Assembly (NCBI GenBank): GCA_024407855.1
Contig: JAKSVQ010000001.1
Span: 167,937-231,936 of the forward strand
From: Mycoplasmoidaceae bacterium
GTDB lineage: Bacteria > Bacillota_I > Bacilli_A > Mycoplasmatales > Mycoplasmoidaceae
DNA: 64,000 nt
Direction of reading: 5' to 3'
The stretch's first letter is position 1. Every line of letters begins with the position of its first letter. Position numbers and translations under genes: made by a program. Under the pieces are notes generated by a model that was not told the origin of the DNA, did not search any database, and saw only the letters and a list, made by a program, of their open reading frames with translations. Shown here in pieces: positions 9,798 through 29,327 of the stretch.

Positions 9798-10133
9798 ATG
9801 GATAAAAACAAGACCAAATTTAAAGATAAGCTTACTGTCAAGAACATTAACAAGACATTTCCTATCATTATCTTTGTTCTTGTTTTTATTTTTACGTTTC
9901 TCGTAACAAGTAATGATTTAAGAAACCACTGACCAATACTATTAGCAGTGTTTGGTGGTGTAATATTAGCTGTTGGCATAACTTGATTAGTTATGGGTCT
10001 AGTTATTTGAAAGAAAGCTAGAAACAATGACGAGAACAAAAAGAAGATTGACCAAGCTTTAAAGAAATTAAAAGAAGAAGCGATGGAAGAAAGATCAAAG
10101 ATTTCAGATGAATCCAATAATTCAAGCCTTTAA
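9798..10133 (+). CDS. Small two-helix membrane protein, unknown function
   Basis: A 111-residue protein not recognised as a family. A basic N-terminus is followed by two hydrophobic segments (about residues 20-38 and 49-72, the second with TGA-coded Trp) and a highly charged Lys/Glu C-terminal tail. It sits two bases after rpsO and overlaps the first exchanger gene by 26 bases, so it is translated in the same operon and might assist that transporter. Confidence 0.7.
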
Positions 10134-11220
10134 TGAAAACTTTGCCCTAACAATATCTTTATATTGTTTATTGTTGGTAGGTGTTGTGGGAATCACAACA
10201 CTTTTATCACGATTATGTGTTATTCTTAAAGAAAAAGCACATTTGTCTGATGGTGTAGTTGCTGGAATATTATTGGGAGTAATTACAAGTTTACCAGAAC
10301 TGGTAACATGTATTGCTTCAATTGTTGTTGATAAAAGTGGAAGTGTTGGTTTTGGAGATATTGTTGGTAGCAACTTTTTTGATATGTTTGTTTTAGCTAT
10401 TTGTTTATTGGCTTGTGTTTGAATGTTTATAAAACATAAGGCTAATAAAGTTAACTTAACGACATTAATATGTACTGGAGTTGGAACAATCTTTGTTTTA
10501 TTAGCAATGGTTGCTACAAAATATATTCCTGCACTTGTGTGACATGGATTTAATTTCTTTAGCATCTTAATCTTTGCTAGCTATGCTACATCAATCTTTT
10601 TCTTAATTAAAAATAATAAGAACCAAGCAGAAAAAGTCAATGAAGGACTAACTGAAATTAGACAAGCAAGACAATCTAAATTATTTAAATTGAAACTTTC
10701 TAGCGTAATTATTCTAATTATTGTCGTTGCTTTGTCTCTAATTGCTTGTTCTGTTTTCTTGACATTTGCCTCCGATTCACTAATCCATTATCATTGATCT
10801 GATATTTTTGGTCCAGAAGACAAGTCAACTTTTGGTGGTGCACTATTATTAGGAATAATTACATCATTACCAGAAATAGTTTGTTGTATTAATCTTTGTG
10901 TTCATAAAGAATATAACATGGTAATTGATACTATTGTTGGTTCAACATCATTTAACCTAGCAATCTTAACGTTAGCTAATATTCCATTAGCTATTGTTTA
11001 TGAACCGGGCAGCGAGATGTATAGTTGAAATTCACAAACAATTCTACAGGTTTGCTTATGTCTAGGTGTTATTCTATTATTAATTGCTTATTTGCTAGCA
11101 AATAGTAAGAAGATTAAACCTAAATTAACAACAAAACAATCATTAGGAATTAATATTTCAGCTTTGTCACTTGTTGTGATTGCATACATTGTCTTTTTAG
11201 TACTTGGTTTTATTAAATAA
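10108..11220 (+). CDS. Na+/Ca2+ exchanger (CaCA) family membrane protein, copy 1
   Basis: A 370-residue protein with about ten hydrophobic helices and the two inverted alpha repeats of the CaCA superfamily: GVITSLPELVTC...GDIVGSNFFDM near residues 57-97 and LGIITSLPEIVCC...IVGSTSFNLAIL near 245-290. The acidic Glu of each repeat, which coordinates cations, is present. Length and lack of a large cytosolic loop resemble the bacterial YrbG group. Likely a cation/Ca2+ antiporter; ion specificity is unknown. A related gene follows. Confidence 0.85.
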
Positions 11221-11267
11221 TTATTTTTTTTACTGAAAATAATATATAGTTATAAGTAATAGTTATT

Positions 11268-12458
11268 ATGATATTTGAAAACTTTTTCTATGGATCATCT
11301 GTACCTGTACTATTGGCATTTTTTGTGTCATTTACAGCTATCGTATGTGTTTTAGCAACGCTAATGACTAAATTTGCTGTAGCTATTAAGGATAAGGCCC
11401 GCTTACCTGATGGTGTAGTTGGTGGTATTTTGATTGGTGCCATTACTTCTATCCCTGAATTGATTACATCAATCTGTGTTGTTGTTCAATCAACATATGA
11501 TAGTCAAGTGACATCATCATCAGTTTTTGGTGATGTTATCGGTTCTAATATGTTTTGTTTAGTTATCATGTCTGCCGTATTATTAGGTACGGTTGTATTG
11601 TTTAAACACCGTGAAGCCAACCAAATTAATACAGTTTCATTATCATGAATGATAATTGGTACCATCTTCTGCTTCCTAGCTTGTCTATTTGACAATGGTG
11701 GAACAATTTATGGACCAAACTCTCCAATGGGAATTAATAGTCCATTAGTATGAAATGGTTTTAATTTCTTTAGTATTCTAATACTAGGATCATATGGAAT
11801 GGCTGTATTCTCAATGATCTTTGGTTCAAAAGTAGTGTCTGCTGGTGTTACTGGTAAAGGTTTAAAAACAACACCAACATTGCCTGCTGGACAAAAGAAA
11901 CAATCTAAATTCCTAAAATTACCAATGTGAGCATTGATCATTTTATTAATTGTATCAGTTGCTGCCCTAACTATGGGATCACTTGTTCTAGCTGGTAGCT
12001 GTGGTGGTTTAATTTTTAAATGAGAATTAAGCCCTGTATTTGGCCGAACATTGTTATTAGGTATTGCAACTAGTTTGCCTGAATTGGTTGCTGTTGTTAA
12101 CTTGGCAATTAATAGACGTTACAATATGGTCATTGACTCAATGGTAGGTAGTTGTGCCTTCAATATGACTATATTGTTTATCGCAAACTTAGTATTTGGT
12201 CTTGTTGCAAAAACACCTGCTACTGACCCTATGTATGTCTTAAATGGTGATACTATTGTTCAATTAGTTTTATTCTTACTAGAATGTCTATTCCTAGTAT
12301 TGTACCTTGTTGTTAACTCTCGATCTGTTAAGAGCTATTTAACTAATAATCAAACTGTTGGATTAAACATAACTTTATTGATATTAGTTCTACTACCATA
12401 TCTAACATATATTGTTTTAGGTATTTTGGAAGCATATAGTATTATTCCAATTAAATAA
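11268..12458 (+). CDS. Na+/Ca2+ exchanger (CaCA) family membrane protein, copy 2
   Basis: A 396-residue paralogue of the preceding gene with the same layout. Alpha repeats are GAITSIPELITS...GDVIGSNMFCL near residues 56-101 and LGIATSLPELVAV...MVGSCAFNMTILF near 262-303. The shared stretch VWNGFNFFSILI and the matching loop around KFLKL suggest tandem duplication followed by divergence. The 47-base AT-rich gap before it may hold its own promoter. A bidirectional terminator follows. Confidence 0.85.
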
Positions 12459-12460
12459 AA

Positions 12461-12487
12461 AAAGAGGCAACGCCTCTTTATTTTTTT
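12461..12487. terminator. Bidirectional terminator between exchanger and rRNA methyltransferase genes
   Basis: AAAGAGGC (12461-12468), loop AAC, GCCTCTTT (12472-12479), then a T-run. It overlaps the stop codon of the minus-strand gene. Confidence 0.9.
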
Positions 12488-13188
12488 AGCTTTGTTTGAA
12501 TTGTGCTTAGTAGGATAGCAGTAGCTGCCGAAACATTTAATGACTGTGATTTACCAAACATTTCAATGTAAACTTTGAAATCAGAATTTTTTAGCACTAA
12601 TGGACTAATGCCTTTGTTTTCATTGCCAACAATGATTACAACCTTACCACTAAATTTAATATCATTTAATTTATGAGCTTGTTCATCTAAGCAACTTGCA
12701 TAGATTCAATAGCCTGCTTCTTTAAACTTATTAATAGTGTCAGTTAGGTTAGTTACCTTAATCATATTAAGGTTACTAATAGCACCTTGTGATGTTTTAA
12801 TAACGGCTGGTGTCACTTGACATTGGCCATCCTTTTTATATATTAAAGCATCAACACCCATTGATTCAGCTGAACGGATGATTGCCCCAAAGTTCATTGG
12901 GTCTTCAATGGAATCAAGCATTAAAACTAACGATGTCTTTTTATCTTGTGATAAGAATTCACTTAATGATAGAGTATTTTCGCCCTCAGCATAACCAACT
13001 GCAAATTGGTGATTTTGTCCTTGAGCTAGTTTATCATAAAATGATTTATCATTATTAACTTTAACTTTAGGCAAATAAGCTTGTACCTTTTTAAAGAAGA
13101 CTTTGTCTTTATTACTAATTGTAGCATCCTTTAAATTTTTATTCTTAATGGCATCAAGGATTGCTTTCTTTCCAATAATTAATTGCAT
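12478..13188 (-). CDS. rlmB: TrmH/SpoU-family 2'-O-ribose rRNA methyltransferase
   Basis: A 236-residue SPOUT methyltransferase. A short N-terminal RNA-binding domain begins GKKAILDAI. The SpoU motifs are LDSIEDPMNFGAIIRSAESMG (motif 1, near residues 98-118), VVIIVGNENKGISP (motif 2, near 188-201) and SLNVSAATAILL (motif 3), forming the knotted SAM site. The length and N-domain fit RlmB, which methylates G2251 of 23S rRNA. Its ATG overlaps the cysS stop by a base; cysS-rlmB is a common Firmicute neighbourhood. Confidence 0.85.
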
Positions 13189-14486
13189 TATAGTAACCCT
13201 TTCTTAATTAGTTCAGCACGATACTTATCACTATTTGTAAAGTCTTTTGCATCAGTTGCAGCTTTTCATTTCTTGATTAGTTCTGCATCGTGTTCATAGA
13301 TATCATATTTAATACCTAATACATCGAGTTCTTTTGTAATGATACATTTTAATGTATTAGCCTCAACATATTTCTTTTCACGAATTAATCGGTTCAAATC
13401 TTTAACTTGACCTAATACCTCAGTAATAGCATTTGGTAAGTTTAGATCATCAGCTAAACATTGACTAAACTTTTCGTTTAATGGAAGGATTTCACGTTTA
13501 TCTTTATTATTAGCAATTAACCATGTCTTAGCTATTGCTAATGCTTTAACAACGCCATTAACTTCTTTAATTGCAGCATCAAATTGTTCTTTAGCAAAGT
13601 TAACTGGTTGTTCATATTTAGCTTGATAGAAGAATCATCTTAATCCATTAGCATTATCTTTTGTGATAATATCTTTTACCAAAATAAAGTTGTTTAAAGA
13701 TTTAGACATCTTTGAACCATTTACATTAATATGGCCAACATGCATTCAGATATTGGCAATATCTTTTCCATATAATGCATAGTTTTGTGCATTTTCATTT
13801 TCATGGTGAGGGAATTTTAAATCGACTCCGCCTCCATGAATCATTACATAATCACCAATATATTTATTGATTAGAACACAGCATTCTGTGTGTCATCCAG
13901 GACGTCCAACTGATCAAGGAGATTTTCAATTAATACCTTTATCAGTTTCTTTTCAAAGAACAAAGTCTAAAGGACTTCGCTTATTTCCTTTATTCTCTTT
14001 TCTTACACCATCCATTAGTTCATCAATGTTTTGGTGACTAACATGTCCGTAGTTTTTAATTTTGCTTACATCAAAGTAAACATCACCTTTTTCAACATAG
14101 GCAGCACCTTTGTCAATTAATTGTTTAATGTATTCTTGAATTTCTTCAATATGATCTGATACTTTAGGCATCAATAATGGCTTTACATTTAACAAGTTAA
14201 ATAAATCCATATAAGCCTTGATATATTTTTCAGTTAATTCTTTTTCACTAATGTTAGCTTGTGCTGCGGCATTAATGATCTTGTCATCAACATCAGTAAT
14301 GTTTTGTACATATAAAACATCTTTATTTAAAGATAGAAGGTAACGATATAAGACATCAAAGACAATTAAAGGTCGAACATTTCCAATGTGGACATAGTTA
14401 TAAACTGTTGGCCCACAGTTATAAATAGTAATCTTCTTACCAGTTAATTCAATTTTTTCGTTTGTGCTAGAATTTAATAATTTCAT
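13188..14486 (-). CDS. cysS: Cysteinyl-tRNA synthetase
   Basis: A 432-residue class I synthetase, slightly short for the family. It has [17 protein letters not shown] (HIGH-type motif with a zinc Cys), [20 protein letters not shown] with zinc and Cys ligands, and KMSKSLNN. I start at the ATG at 14486, which is preceded by AGAGGT at correct spacing, rather than an upstream TTG at 14501. It begins 8 bases after the ligA stop. Confidence 0.95.
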
Positions 14487-14494
14487 ATTTACCT

Positions 14495-16477
<1,983 letters not shown>

Positions 16478-16498
16478 AGATATATAAACAAATTATAA

Positions 16499-16530
16499 AT
16501 AAAAAAGATTTGTATACAAATCTTTTTTCA
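16499..16530. terminator. Bidirectional terminator between the large membrane protein and ligA
   Basis: A perfect 28-base palindrome at 16501-16528 with A6 on one side and T6 on the other; on the minus strand it terminates the membrane-protein transcript. Confidence 0.85.
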
Positions 16531-18108
16531 TTAATATCAATCGTATTTTCATTCACGAATTGAGACAAGTTTATAGTTAAATATTGTCTTGTAAATTCCA
16601 ACAAATATTGGAATAACAAACAACATATTCAAATCTAATGTGTTAAGTGGGAATTGAACTGTTGACATTTTCAACACATGAATAACTAGTGGGTTAATAA
16701 ATAAGATACAACTAATAATTCCAAATTTCATGGCACTATCAGTTTTAAATAGTGGATTTAACTTGTTTTTCTTCATCTTTCTTATGACTAAATAAGCAAT
16801 GGTAAAGGCAACAAAGATCGCATACATTGATGCATTAAAGATTGCAACCGAAATTGTTGAAGTAATGTTAAAACTTCAAACATAACTATATGTGAATGTT
16901 AAGAAGTTATGATAGTCAATTTTGCTTGGATTTCAATCATAAATCTCTTGGAAAATAAAGAAGTTGGCAACCAAAATTAAAGCAATTAATAAACCTAATC
17001 CAATATAGACAATTTTGCCTGAATGTCGATGGATTGAAAGTGCTATTTTTGTATCTCAAACTGGGATACCAAATTTTCGATAAATTGCAATTAATATAAT
17101 TGCAAATACTATATAAACAGCATCCATCAATGATAGCAATCAGAAGGTATAAATTGACAAAATACTGAAGATTGATAAGAACAATGGTCAGCTTAAAAAT
17201 AGGATGTAATTGAATGAGTTTTCTTTGTTACGAATAGCATAGTAAATTGTGAATAATCAAACACAAATTACAACATAGAAACTAGTGCAGCTCGCGGCTA
17301 AGAAACCAAGCAATAATGTTGTTAACATAAACAATTTAATCGAGTGAGTATTTGTTGATTTTACTAATATCAAAATATAGGCTAAAAGTAGCATTAAAAC
17401 TCATGCATCGCCAATAGCAAAAGACTCGATAAATGCTAGGATTAAAACAACAAATATCAATGTGAAAAGTAATGATAAAACTAAACGAGAATTTGATTTA
17501 TTTTCACCTAATATTCATGTTGAAAGGCAACCAATAAATCCAGCTGCAATTATTGTTCATGATCAATTACAAAATGTAATTGAATCAGCAATATTTTTTA
17601 CTTGAAACATATGAATTCAAATAGCATTCATAATGTTAAAAGATGAGAAGTTGCTGACAACATCATATGATCCTGGTCTTAATTGAATTGGTTTTCATAT
17701 ATCAAATGGCAATGCATCCATTGTTTGTTTTCATGTCGTACCGAACTCAGAGTTAAAGTTTCTAACACACAATCAACTAATTAAGATGGTTAGACCAACT
17801 GCAATTGAAAAATTTATGATTTTTCTTCATTTGACAGATCAGGTAATAAAAATGTATTTTCAGTTAGCAATATATAAAGCAATTAATATCACTTGAATTA
17901 TTCCTAATACTAAGAAATAAACCCAAATGGGTGTATGCCCAGCATACATTCAAATCGTAACAAAGTAAATTAAATCAAAGAAAGCAACAAAGCCAATTAT
18001 TGTTGCTAAAAATGGATTAACATTAATCCTTGCTCTTTTAATTCATCGACCGATTAAAAAAGCATTAAGAAAATAAACTAATGGGACAACAAAAATCGCC
18101 GCTATCAT
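16531..18108 (-). CDS. Large polytopic membrane protein, unknown function
   Basis: A 525-residue protein with about 12 hydrophobic helices spread over its length and many Trp encoded by TGA. I recognise no catalytic or transport signature. A hydrophilic loop around residues 95-130 carries several aromatic and charged residues, which is seen in membrane glycosyltransferases and polysaccharide or lipid transporters, but that is not enough for a call. The gene stands alone between two terminator-type hairpins and has a leaderless-type promoter. Confidence 0.75.
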
Positions 18109-18114
18109 ATAGAA

Positions 18115-18120
18115 ATTATA
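18115..18120 (-). promoter_or_regulatory. -10 box of the large membrane protein gene, likely leaderless
   Basis: A perfect TATAAT on the minus strand lies 6 bases before the ATG, so transcription should start at or next to the start codon. No Shine-Dalgarno site. Confidence 0.6.
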
Positions 18121-18124
18121 AAAT

Positions 18125-18150
18125 AAAAAGTAGGTTTTACCCTACTTTGA
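18125..18150 (-). terminator. Terminator after tRNA-Gly
   Basis: AAAGTAGG (18127-18134 side) pairs with CCTACTTT (18141-18148), with a U-run downstream on the minus strand. Confidence 0.85.
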
Positions 18151-18155
18151 TTTAA

Positions 18156-18229
18156 TGGAGCAGATGACGAGAATCAAACTCGCGTATCGACCTTGGCAAG
18201 GTCGCATTCTATCATTGAATTACATCTGC
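18156..18229 (-). tRNA. tRNA-Gly (GCC anticodon)
   Basis: A 74-base cloverleaf on the minus strand: acceptor GCAGATG/CATCTGC, anticodon arm CGACC-TTGCCAA-GGTCG, T-arm GCGAG-TTTGATT-CTCGT, discriminator T and encoded CCA. Confidence 0.95.
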
Positions 18230-18233
18230 ATAA

Positions 18234-18270
18234 GTGGGTATATTATACCCACAAAAAATAAATATTTCAA
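18234..18270 (-). promoter_or_regulatory. tRNA-Gly promoter inside an inverted repeat
   Basis: On the minus strand TTGAAA (18265-18270) and TATAAT (18242-18247) are 17 bases apart, close to the sigma-70 consensus, about 12 bases before the tRNA. The -10 box is the centre of the inverted repeat GTGGGTA / TACCCAC (18234-18252). Confidence 0.75.
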
Positions 18271-18376
18271 AATTTTTGTGTAAAATCCCTATTTATATAT
18301 ATAATTAATAAACTCATATATTATTTATTAGCAAATAATAATATATTTGTATATATATACATGCTAGGAGAGTTAT

Positions 18377-22594
<4,218 letters not shown>

Positions 22595-22609
22595 AAAGGA
22601 GTAGGAATT

Positions 22610-26494
<3,885 letters not shown>

Positions 26495-26538
26495 TTTGTA
26501 CATCTGTGATAAAATAAATTAAATATAGGAGAAAAACT

Positions 26539-26982
26539 ATGCAAAAAACAACAATGCTTAAAAATGAACAAGCAGCAAGCAATCGTGTTTGATACACGAT
26601 TGATGCTACTGGTGTTGTTTTAGGAAAATTAGCTGTTACTGCAGCTAATATTCTACGTGGTAAGAACAAACCTAATTTCACCCCAAATATAGATTGTGGT
26701 GATCATGTTATCATTATTAATAGTGATAAGGTTATTGTTACCGGAAATAAAGCAACAAAAGAATTTAGATACAACCACTCTGGATACATTGGTGGTATTC
26801 GAAAAAGATCAGTTAAAGAAATGATTCAAAAATATTCTGATGAATTAGTAACAATCGCTGTTAAGGGAATGTTACCAAAAAACAGATTATCTGATAAGAT
26901 CATTAAGAAATTACATGTATATAAAGATGCTGGCAAAGACCACAGTAAACAAAAACCAAAGCTAATTAAGGTAGGTAAATAA
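26539..26982 (+). CDS. rplM: 50S ribosomal protein L13
   Basis: A 147-residue L13. It has [17 protein letters not shown], with Trp as [21 protein letters not shown] and the [12 protein letters not shown] loop, ending GMLPKNRL and a Lys-rich tail. A TAGGAGAA site precedes the ATG. It is paired with rpsI, the invariant rplM-rpsI operon, here placed right after rpoC instead of after truA. Confidence 0.97.
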
Positions 26983-26984
26983 TT

Positions 26985-27380
26985 ATGGCAACTAAAATTG
27001 AATATAAAGGACTTGGAAGAAGAAAAAGCTCTGTTGCAAGAGTTTTAATGGTTCCTGGATCTGGTAAGATTGAAATCAATGGTAAATCACCAGCTGAATA
27101 TTTTCCTAATAAATTAGTTATCCAAGATATGTTACAACCACTAGAAGTAACTAATCAAATGAAAACATTTGATATTAAAGTAAAAGTTACTGGTGGTGGT
27201 TTCAAAGGCCAAGCCGGAGCAATTAGATTAGGTATTTCTCGTGCTTTAATTGACTGTAATGCTGAACAAAAAACAACATTAAAAAGAGCAAAGTTGACAA
27301 CAAGAGATTCACGTGTTAAAGAACGTAAAAAATATGGTAAATACGGTGCACGTCGAAGTCCACAATTCACAAAACGTTAA
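26985..27380 (+). CDS. rpsI: 30S ribosomal protein S9
   Basis: A 131-residue S9. It has [12 protein letters not shown] at the N-terminus, [19 protein letters not shown] in the middle and the conserved C-terminal [13 protein letters not shown] that reaches the ribosomal P-site tRNA. It starts two bases after rplM, so the pair is co-translated. Confidence 0.98.
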   Translation: MATKIEYKGLGRRKSSVARVLMVPGSGKIEINGKSPAEYFPNKLVIQDMLQPLEVTNQMKTFDIKVKVTGGGFKGQAGAIRLGISRALIDCNAEQKTTLKRAKLTTRDSRVKERKKYGKYGARRSPQFTKR

Positions 27381-27402
27381 TTTATTTTTATCGCAAAAAG
27401 AG

Positions 27403-27440
27403 ACTTGTTTATATCTACGATATAGACAAGTTTTTCTTTT
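27403..27440 (+). terminator. Terminator after rpsI
   Basis: A 13-bp stem with one G-U pair (27403-27415 with 27419-27431), loop TAC, then a T-rich run. It closes the rpoB-rpoC-rplM-rpsI region. Confidence 0.9.
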
Positions 27441-27458
27441 ACATAATGCGTTTGCATA

Positions 27459-27464
27459 TATAAT
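27459..27464 (+). promoter_or_regulatory. -10 box of the lipoprotein gene
   Basis: TATAAT 23 bases before the ATG, giving a short leader with a weak AGGT-type ribosome site. Confidence 0.5.
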
Positions 27465-27487
27465 TTATAAAAATATTAGGTAGAACA

Positions 27488-28270
27488 ATGAAAAAATTTA
27501 AATTATTTGCACCCATACTAGCTTTATCTGCAACTGCAGCAACAGTTATTCCTATGGTGGGATGTACAACTAATCCTTCTAATGTATTTGATGTGACAAT
27601 TTCTGATGAAGTTCATGAACATGTTACATTAGAAAAGACTAAAGCTGAAAAGGGAAAGAGATTTGAAACAAAAGTTACTTTAGATACCCCTTTTTATATG
27701 AATAAAGTTACAGTAATGGTTGGAGACAAACAATTAGTAGAAGGCGACATCGATGCTAGTGATAATTTCCAATTCTTTTATGATTACATAAACAACAAAT
27801 TAACCATTAAAGAAGATGTCATCGACGCTAATGTTGTATTGAATTTTGAATTTACATATGTATTTAGTGATACAGTATCATATGTTCCAGGTCACATCCC
27901 ATACTTAGTATCTAATCATGATATAAACATTCAAGATACATCAAAAATATATACATTCTATTTATATATGGATTTCACAGGATGACCTTCATATTATGTA
28001 GATCTGTTCCCACAATATTTTTGTTTTTCAAGAAACCCAGATATTGAATCAAACGCAACATTTGTTAGTGTGCCTGAAATATTATCTATTACCACCCTTG
28101 ATATTGATGTAACACTAATTGATTACAAAGATGTTAATGATAAATGTTTTAAACTTTCAGGAGATGATTATGGATATGGTAAGGATCTAAAACTATTGAT
28201 GTATATGCAATGTAAATTTGATACATCGCCTAGCCATTATCGTTTCTACGGATATCATCACGATAATTAA
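27488..28270 (+). CDS. Lipoprotein, unknown function
   Basis: A 260-residue predicted lipoprotein. A basic N-terminus and hydrophobic segment end at a VGC lipobox, giving Cys26 as the lipidated residue. The mature part is acidic, rich in Asp, Val and Tyr, with no enzyme motif I recognise and a predicted beta-rich pattern. It is a lone gene between two terminators. Anchored to the outer face of the membrane, it may be a surface antigen or binding protein. Confidence 0.8.
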
Positions 28271-28295
28271 AAACAGGCAAATGCCTGCTTTTTTA
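28271..28295. terminator. Bidirectional terminator between lipoprotein and ftsY
   Basis: CAGGC (28274-28278), loop AAAT, GCCTG (28283-28287), with T6 on the plus side and an A-run giving U-run on the minus side; abuts both stop codons. Confidence 0.85.
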
Positions 28296-29327
28296 TTCTT
28301 TATCCAAATTAAGATCTTTAGTTAAACCTACAACAAACTTTTCAATATCAAATGGTTGTAGATCATTATATGTTTCACCTAAACCAATAAATTTAACTGG
28401 AATATTGAAATTATCTTTAATTGCTAGAATAATTCCACCTTTAGATGTTGAGTCCATCTTTGTTAAGATAATACCAGTTAACTTTGTTACTTCACTAAAA
28501 GCTTTAGCTTGAGCAATACCAGATTGTCCGGTTGTTGCATCTAATACTAATAATGATTCGCATGGTTGGTTAGGAATGAATTTTTTAATTACCCCATCCA
28601 TCTTTTTCAATTCATTCATTAGATTAACTTTATTTTGCAAACGACCTGATGTATCACATAAAACAACATCAATCTTGTTTTCGCTAGCTCATTTGACACC
28701 TTCATAAATAACTGAAGCTGGGTCTTGATTAGCCATTCGTGGTTTAAAGCATTGAATGTTTAAACGATTTGCTCAGATTGATAATTGTTCTACTGCACCA
28801 GCACGATAAGTATCACCAGCAATTAAACAAACTTTCATCCCCTTATCTAATAGATAATGAGCAATTTTAGCAATTGATGTTGTTTTACCAACACCATTTA
28901 CTCCAGATACTAAAATAACATTGGTTTCACCTTGTTTAAGATTTAAACCATTATCGATAATAGTATCTTGAATATAGTAAACAAAGATCTTATCAATAAT
29001 AATTTGTTTTACTAATGAAGCATCTTCCACGTTTTGAAACTTGATTTCATCTTCAATTGCTTGCATAATTTTTGTTGTTGCACCAGTTCCAACATCAAAG
29101 CCGATAAGCATTTCTTCAATGCTTTCTAGCATTGTTGCGTCAACTTTCTTATGTTCTTTAACAAGTTCATCTAGAGCTGATTTAAATACACCACCAGATT
29201 TTTTTAAACCTTTATCAAAAGTTGATTGATCAACTTGAGCAATCTGTGTAGTTTTTTCGATCTTAGCAGCAGCTTTTTCAGCTTTTCTTGCTCTAATCTT
29301 ATTTATTAAATTCTTAAAAAAACCCAT
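28293..29327 (-). CDS. ftsY: Signal recognition particle receptor FtsY
   Basis: A 344-residue SRP GTPase. A basic N-terminal helix (residues 1-25) can bind membrane; the NG domain follows with G1 GVNGVGKTT, DTYRAGAVEQL, G3 DTSGR and G4 TKMDSTSKGG. It docks SRP-ribosome complexes at the translocon. Its ATG overlaps the smc stop by one base, so the rnc-smc-ftsY order of Firmicutes is kept. Confidence 0.96.

Noticed and set aside
10122..10565. 147-codon frame antisense to the first exchanger gene
   Set aside because: The plus strand encodes clear CaCA alpha repeats; the antisense frame is a by-product of codon composition.
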